The notes below the pieces were generated by a model that worked only from the letters and a program-made list of their open reading frames with translations, ran no database searches and was not told the origin of the DNA. DNA of 64,000 bases, taken from positions 100,199 through 164,198 of the forward strand of contig CAWDEY010000022.1 of the NCBI GenBank assembly GCA_963801505.1, written 5' to 3'. How positions within the stretch are numbered: the stretch's first letter is position 1; each line of letters opens with the position of its first letter. Shown here piece after piece: positions 60,969 through 64,000 of the stretch. The stretch is from JAOUFP01 sp963801505. GTDB lineage: Bacteria; Nitrospirota; Thermodesulfovibrionia; Thermodesulfovibrionales; UBA6898. The translations under genes were made by a program, and so were the position numbers.

Positions 60969-61947
60969 CTTCTCTCCAATAAACTGTCTGGACTTTATAT
61001 CCTGACGGATCGGGTTTTCTGTTTAGGACCGCGACAATCTTTACTGCCCGATTGCTGTTCTTCTGTCTGGCGAGCACCTCAATCCTGAAAAATTGCGTGG
61101 CGATCGCATTTGTCCCCCTGGCTGCAAACTCCGGCGGCACGAACCTGAACCCCCCTGATTCCCTGGTCCTCTGCTTCATTACAGCTTCTATTTCGTCATC
61201 ATTAAATCCTAATATCTGCATTACCTCTCTTGAGACAGTATTGATACTTATGCTATTACTGCCAAAGGTAGTTATTAAATTCAGCAAAGCTTTCCCATCG
61301 CCATTGTCCTTGAAATATTCAGGCAGCATCCCATTAACAAGGGCCAATTCTTCAGGCACGTCAAAGAGCATGTTTTTTGCTTTATAAGGATCTGCCAGCC
61401 CTTCGTAGTAGTCAGACTCAGCGCCACTCAGGTGAGTTTCGTCGTCCGCGTCTTTCCAATCCAGAATAGAATCATTTATCACTGTTATTGCGTCATCGGG
61501 AATGCCTACCCATAAAAAAAGGTTTCTAAGGCGCACTCCATCCGCATAATTGATATTAATCCGGGAATTTTCATCAAGGATCTTTATCTCAATCTCTCCT
61601 CCGTCCTCTGTTGTTCGCAAACCTGTTACCGGCTGTGTTTTTTCATCGGTATCTGTCCAGAAGTTCCCTTCATTGTCTATAAAATCGATAGTTTGGTCTT
61701 TATCCGAGAGTATATAGTTGACTGCCTCCTGATACCCCGACATCGCCATATAATAGGAAAGTGTCTCTTCTTTGAAGTTCCTCGTGCCGGCTATATTCCA
61801 TCTGTTTGAACTGAAATAATTCAGGGATATGATGCTCAGCAGGACCAAGACCCAGAGAACCATCATCAGAGCAATGCCCCTTTCAGAAGTGAAAGGTTTA
61901 AAGCCATGCTTTATTTCTTTTAACTTTTTACCTTTCACTATTGTCAC
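60946..61947 (-). CDS. gspK: GspK-like minor pseudopilin
   Basis: A 333-residue protein with a prepilin-type N-terminus: basic leader, Gly-Ile-Ala-Leu-Met at about 26-30 (ERGIALMMVLWVLVLLSIIS) with E24 just before the cleavage site, then a large domain (DENSRININYADGVRLRNLF; two helix-hairpin-helix-like parts; SINTVSREVMQILGFNDDEI). GspK caps the pseudopilus tip. The start overlaps the gspE stop (ATGA). Confidence 0.9.
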   Translation of the reverse strand: MTIVKGKKLKEIKHGFKPFTSERGIALMMVLWVLVLLSIISLNYFSSNRWNIAGTRNFKEETLSYYMAMSGYQEAVNYILSDKDQTIDFIDNEGNFWTDTDEKTQPVTGLRTTEDGGEIEIKILDENSRININYADGVRLRNLFLWVGIPDDAITVINDSILDWKDADDETHLSGAESDYYEGLADPYKAKNMLFDVPEELALVNGMLPEYFKDNGDGKALLNLITTFGSNSISINTVSREVMQILGFNDDEIEAVMKQRTRESGGFRFVPPEFAARGTNAIATQFFRIEVLARQKNSNRAVKIVAVLNRKPDPSGYKVQTVYWREDAENIRG

Positions 61948-63623
61948 ACTTCCACCTGGGTAACACGAAGGACCTCGTCTATAGTGGTGAGCCCTTTTTT
62001 CACTTTTTCTATGCCGTCCTGTCTGAGTGTTCTCATCCCAAGGGCGATGGCCTTGTCTTTGATCTCTTTCACTGTGGCGCGCCGCATGACAAGGTCCCTG
62101 ATTTCATTCCCTACAGGCAGTACTTCAAAGATACCGACCCTGCCCCTGTATCCGGTGCCGGAACATTTCTCACATCCGCTCCCTTTCCAGACTTCTTTTA
62201 CGCTGCTGTCAAATCTCTTTAAAATGTCTTCTGAGACATCCTGTTTCTCCTTGCAGTGCTGGCATATTCTCCTGACAAGCCTCTGGGCCATCACGCATAT
62301 CAGTGTGGAAGCAACGAGATAGTTTTCGACGCCCATGTCCATAAGTCTTGTAATCGCCCCGGGTGCATCATTGGTATGGAGGGTGCTGAAGAGGAGATGC
62401 CCTGTAAGCGAAGCATGGATCCCGATATTGGCGGTTTCCATGTCACGTATCTCGCCGACCATTATTACATCAGGGTCCTGCCTGACAATATGCCTGAGAC
62501 CAGTGGCAAAGGTAAGTCCGATCTTCGGCCTGACCTGTATTTGAGTGATGCCCTGCATCAGGTATTCCACCGGCTCTTCTACTGTTATGATCTTCTTGTC
62601 CGGTGTGTTGATTCTTGCCAGAGAGGCATAGAGCGTAGTGGACTTGCCGCTGCCTGTAGGTCCTGTAATCAGTATCATGCCGTAAGGCTTCAGTATGACA
62701 TCCTCATAAATATCAAGAAGCGACCGGTCAAAGCCTATCTCTTCAAGCGTGATAAACGAAGTCTCTTTGTCAAGAAGCCTCATTACGACACTCTCGCCGA
62801 ATATCGTAGGAATTGTCGATACCCTTATGTCTATGGTCTTGCCGGAGAACGTCACCTTTATCCTGCCGTCCTGAGGAAGCCTTCTCTCTGCAATATTCAT
62901 CTGTGAAAGCAGTTTTATTCTGGATATGACAGCGGAATACATCCTCACAGGAAGGGTCTCTTTTTCATAGAGCAGGCCGTCAATCCTGTAGCGCACCCTG
63001 ACATTGTATTCACCAGGCTCAACATGTATGTCACTGGCCCTATCATTTACAGCATTTCCCATCAGAAGGTTCACCAGTTGTATGATCCCCTTTTCCTGCG
63101 CAAGGTCCTTCAGGTGGCTTATCTCTCCTGAGAGATCAGTCCCTGAGAGCTCGTCTTCAGCCGTGTCCTCTATCAGCCTCTGCATTACAGCGCTTCTTGA
63201 GCCATGAAGAAGATGAAGATGCTGTAGCATTTCAGATTTTACGGCAAGAACAACAGTGACAACATATTCATAGGAAGCCTTTAGAGACTCAAGCGCCTCA
63301 ATATTAGTCGGGTCCCCGGTTGCTATTTTAAGATTATTACCTTTTAATTCAAGAGGCAAAATAAGGTTCTTCTCAAGAAAATCAAAGGAAATCTTTTCAA
63401 AAGGGAGTGTCTCGGGGAAATCTTCCATAGCAATAAGCGGCATATCAAACTGCGTAGAGAGGGCACTGAAGATATCTCCTTCAGCAACACCTTCTTCTTC
63501 CATCAGGATCTCGCCAAACCTTCGTTTCATACCCTCGGCCTTCTGTATATCAAGGACCTTTTGTATGTCCTCAGACCTTATATTGCCTGCCTCAAGGAGT
63601 ATCTCTCCGATTTTTTTACGCAT
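61944..63623 (-). CDS. gspE: Type II secretion ATPase
   Basis: A 559-residue protein. The N-terminal MshEN-like region (RRFGEILMEEEGVAEGDIFS; FDMPLIAMEDFPETLPFEKI) is followed by the RecA-like core with Walker A ITGPTGSGKSTTLYASL near residue 325, Asp box EEPVEYLMQGITQIQV, Walker B VIMVGEIRDMETA and the His box. The C4 zinc site is CQHCKEKQDVSEDILKRF with CEKCSGTGYRGRVG. It powers pseudopilus assembly. Strong match to GspE rather than PilB, given GspK/L/M beside it. Confidence 0.95.
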   Translation of the reverse strand: MRKKIGEILLEAGNIRSEDIQKVLDIQKAEGMKRRFGEILMEEEGVAEGDIFSALSTQFDMPLIAMEDFPETLPFEKISFDFLEKNLILPLELKGNNLKIATGDPTNIEALESLKASYEYVVTVVLAVKSEMLQHLHLLHGSRSAVMQRLIEDTAEDELSGTDLSGEISHLKDLAQEKGIIQLVNLLMGNAVNDRASDIHVEPGEYNVRVRYRIDGLLYEKETLPVRMYSAVISRIKLLSQMNIAERRLPQDGRIKVTFSGKTIDIRVSTIPTIFGESVVMRLLDKETSFITLEEIGFDRSLLDIYEDVILKPYGMILITGPTGSGKSTTLYASLARINTPDKKIITVEEPVEYLMQGITQIQVRPKIGLTFATGLRHIVRQDPDVIMVGEIRDMETANIGIHASLTGHLLFSTLHTNDAPGAITRLMDMGVENYLVASTLICVMAQRLVRRICQHCKEKQDVSEDILKRFDSSVKEVWKGSGCEKCSGTGYRGRVGIFEVLPVGNEIRDLVMRRATVKEIKDKAIALGMRTLRQDGIEKVKKGLTTIDEVLRVTQVEV

Positions 63624-63813
63624 CTTGATTTATCGATATTTTGGTGAGCGTGACAAAGAGATATTTGAAATCCCCGCCTTCAAACAAACCTCGCTCCCAT
63701 ACCAACATGACCTCCACTATGTCCGCTTTTATCTCGTCGTTTTCGTCACTGAAAAAATAATCTCCGTCGATTCCAGGGGAAAGCCGGTCTGGCTGATACC
63801 ACCCTTTCTTCAT
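63616..63813 (-). CDS. Small frame before gspE; doubtful gene
   Basis: A 65-residue frame ending eight bases inside gspE. It reads MKKGWYQPDRLSPGIDGDYF then FSDENDEIKADIVEVMLVWE. The codons before its ATG read KFLSGG, so with them the sequence is LSGGMKK, the ABC-ATPase signature. That suggests it is the out-of-frame rest of the ABC gene upstream. Alternatively its C-terminal half has the strand pattern of a pseudopilin end (expected before gspE). I cannot decide; no ribosome site is evident. Confidence 0.3.
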   Translation of the reverse strand: MKKGWYQPDRLSPGIDGDYFFSDENDEIKADIVEVMLVWERGLFEGGDFKYLFVTLTKISINQDA

Positions 63814-63835
63814 TCCGCCGGAAAGAAACTTTCAC

Positions 63836-64000
63836 TTAGACTAATCCTACCATTTTTAGCTTTTCTATCGCAATTTCCTTAACATCTTTAAGCTTCATTT
63901 TTTTCTGCCGCATAAGCCCAAAGCCTACGTTCTCCCATATGTTCCCGGGACCCAAAAAGGCTGTCACCTGAAAGAGATCCCGAATTTCTTCCGGACCTCA
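63836..64000 (-). pseudogene. Fragment of an MlaF-type ABC ATPase, damaged and cut by the window edge
   Basis: The frame from the edge reads LFQVTAFLGPGNIWENVGFG, then LMRQKKMKLKDVKEIAIEKL and MVGLV before TAA at 63836. This is the Q-loop and helical domain of MlaF-like ATPases. LSGGMKK follows 15 codons later in another frame, and the upstream edge (VRKKFGI) is in yet another frame, so several single-base changes lie within 165 bp. With sequence error the rule elsewhere in this window, a normal gene reaching past the edge is likely. Confidence 0.5.

Noticed and set aside
1..64000. tRNA, rRNA, tmRNA and CRISPR arrays
   Set aside because: I looked for CCA-ended cloverleaf-like segments and regularly spaced repeats and saw none that I could support by eye.

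Overview
The window reads as chromosome of a Gram-negative, probably anaerobic or microaerophilic bacterium of moderate GC. It has an RND efflux pump with a TolC-type partner, a type II secretion locus, a periplasmic SurA-type foldase, a selenocysteine formate dehydrogenase and formate-tetrahydrofolate ligase (methyl-branch C1 metabolism), and many two-component proteins. This gene style fits Nitrospirota or Desulfobacterota best. That placement is an inference; no rRNA or tRNA gene was found here.

Layout. 0-5.6 kb: a two-component pair (kinase cut by the window edge), a rhomboid protease, aspS and rluB, then an unplaced small P-loop ATPase and a lipoprotein. 5.8-8.2 kb: an accessory patch with a ribbon-helix-helix/PIN toxin-antitoxin pair, an ORF6N fragment, a metallophosphoesterase remnant and dense intergenic repeats. 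8.2-15.3 kb: an operon of an HD phosphohydrolase and AddA/AddB-like recombination nuclease subunits. 15.5-19.4 kb: a PH-like protein, a response regulator / periplasmic binding protein / histidine kinase operon, and a 57-residue zinc-ribbon protein. 19.5-25.9 kb: an ArsR-controlled TolC/adaptor/RND efflux operon with a palindromic candidate operator. 26-33 kb: TusA, a DksA-like protein, an RluA-family synthase and a very large hybrid kinase split by a frameshift. 33-40.4 kb: a MshEN-domain protein, tandem secreted paralogues, an ADP-forming acyl-CoA synthetase (two frameshifts), a BioD/DRTGG protein (one frameshift), a LOG-family protein and a Nudix hydrolase. 40.6-46.8 kb: housekeeping genes (queE, an EamA transporter, rarA, coaD, rsmD, purN, surA-like). 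47-54.6 kb: formate dehydrogenase (NuoE-like, NuoF-like and a Sec-containing catalytic subunit), a cyclic-nucleotide-binding-domain protein and fhs. 54.6-64 kb: an HDAC-family deacetylase, then gspD-C-M-L-K-E on the minus strand, ending in a damaged ABC-ATPase fragment.

The clearest functional unit is the formate module. The catalytic subunit carries an in-frame TGA at the active-site position, followed by a hairpin with a GGUCU loop, as in bacterial SECIS elements. Its electrons would pass through the NuoE/NuoF-like subunits to NAD(P) and/or ferredoxin, and Fhs would load formate onto tetrahydrofolate.

Two patterns cut across the window. First, at least thirteen single-base frame breaks interrupt otherwise well-conserved genes, and twelve of them are restored by removing one base. 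That bias points to sequence error rather than natural decay, so these genes should be treated as probably intact until re-sequenced. Second, several families of short intergenic repeats recur (A: five copies; B: two plus a fragment; C: three; D: two), nearly all between genes and in both orientations.
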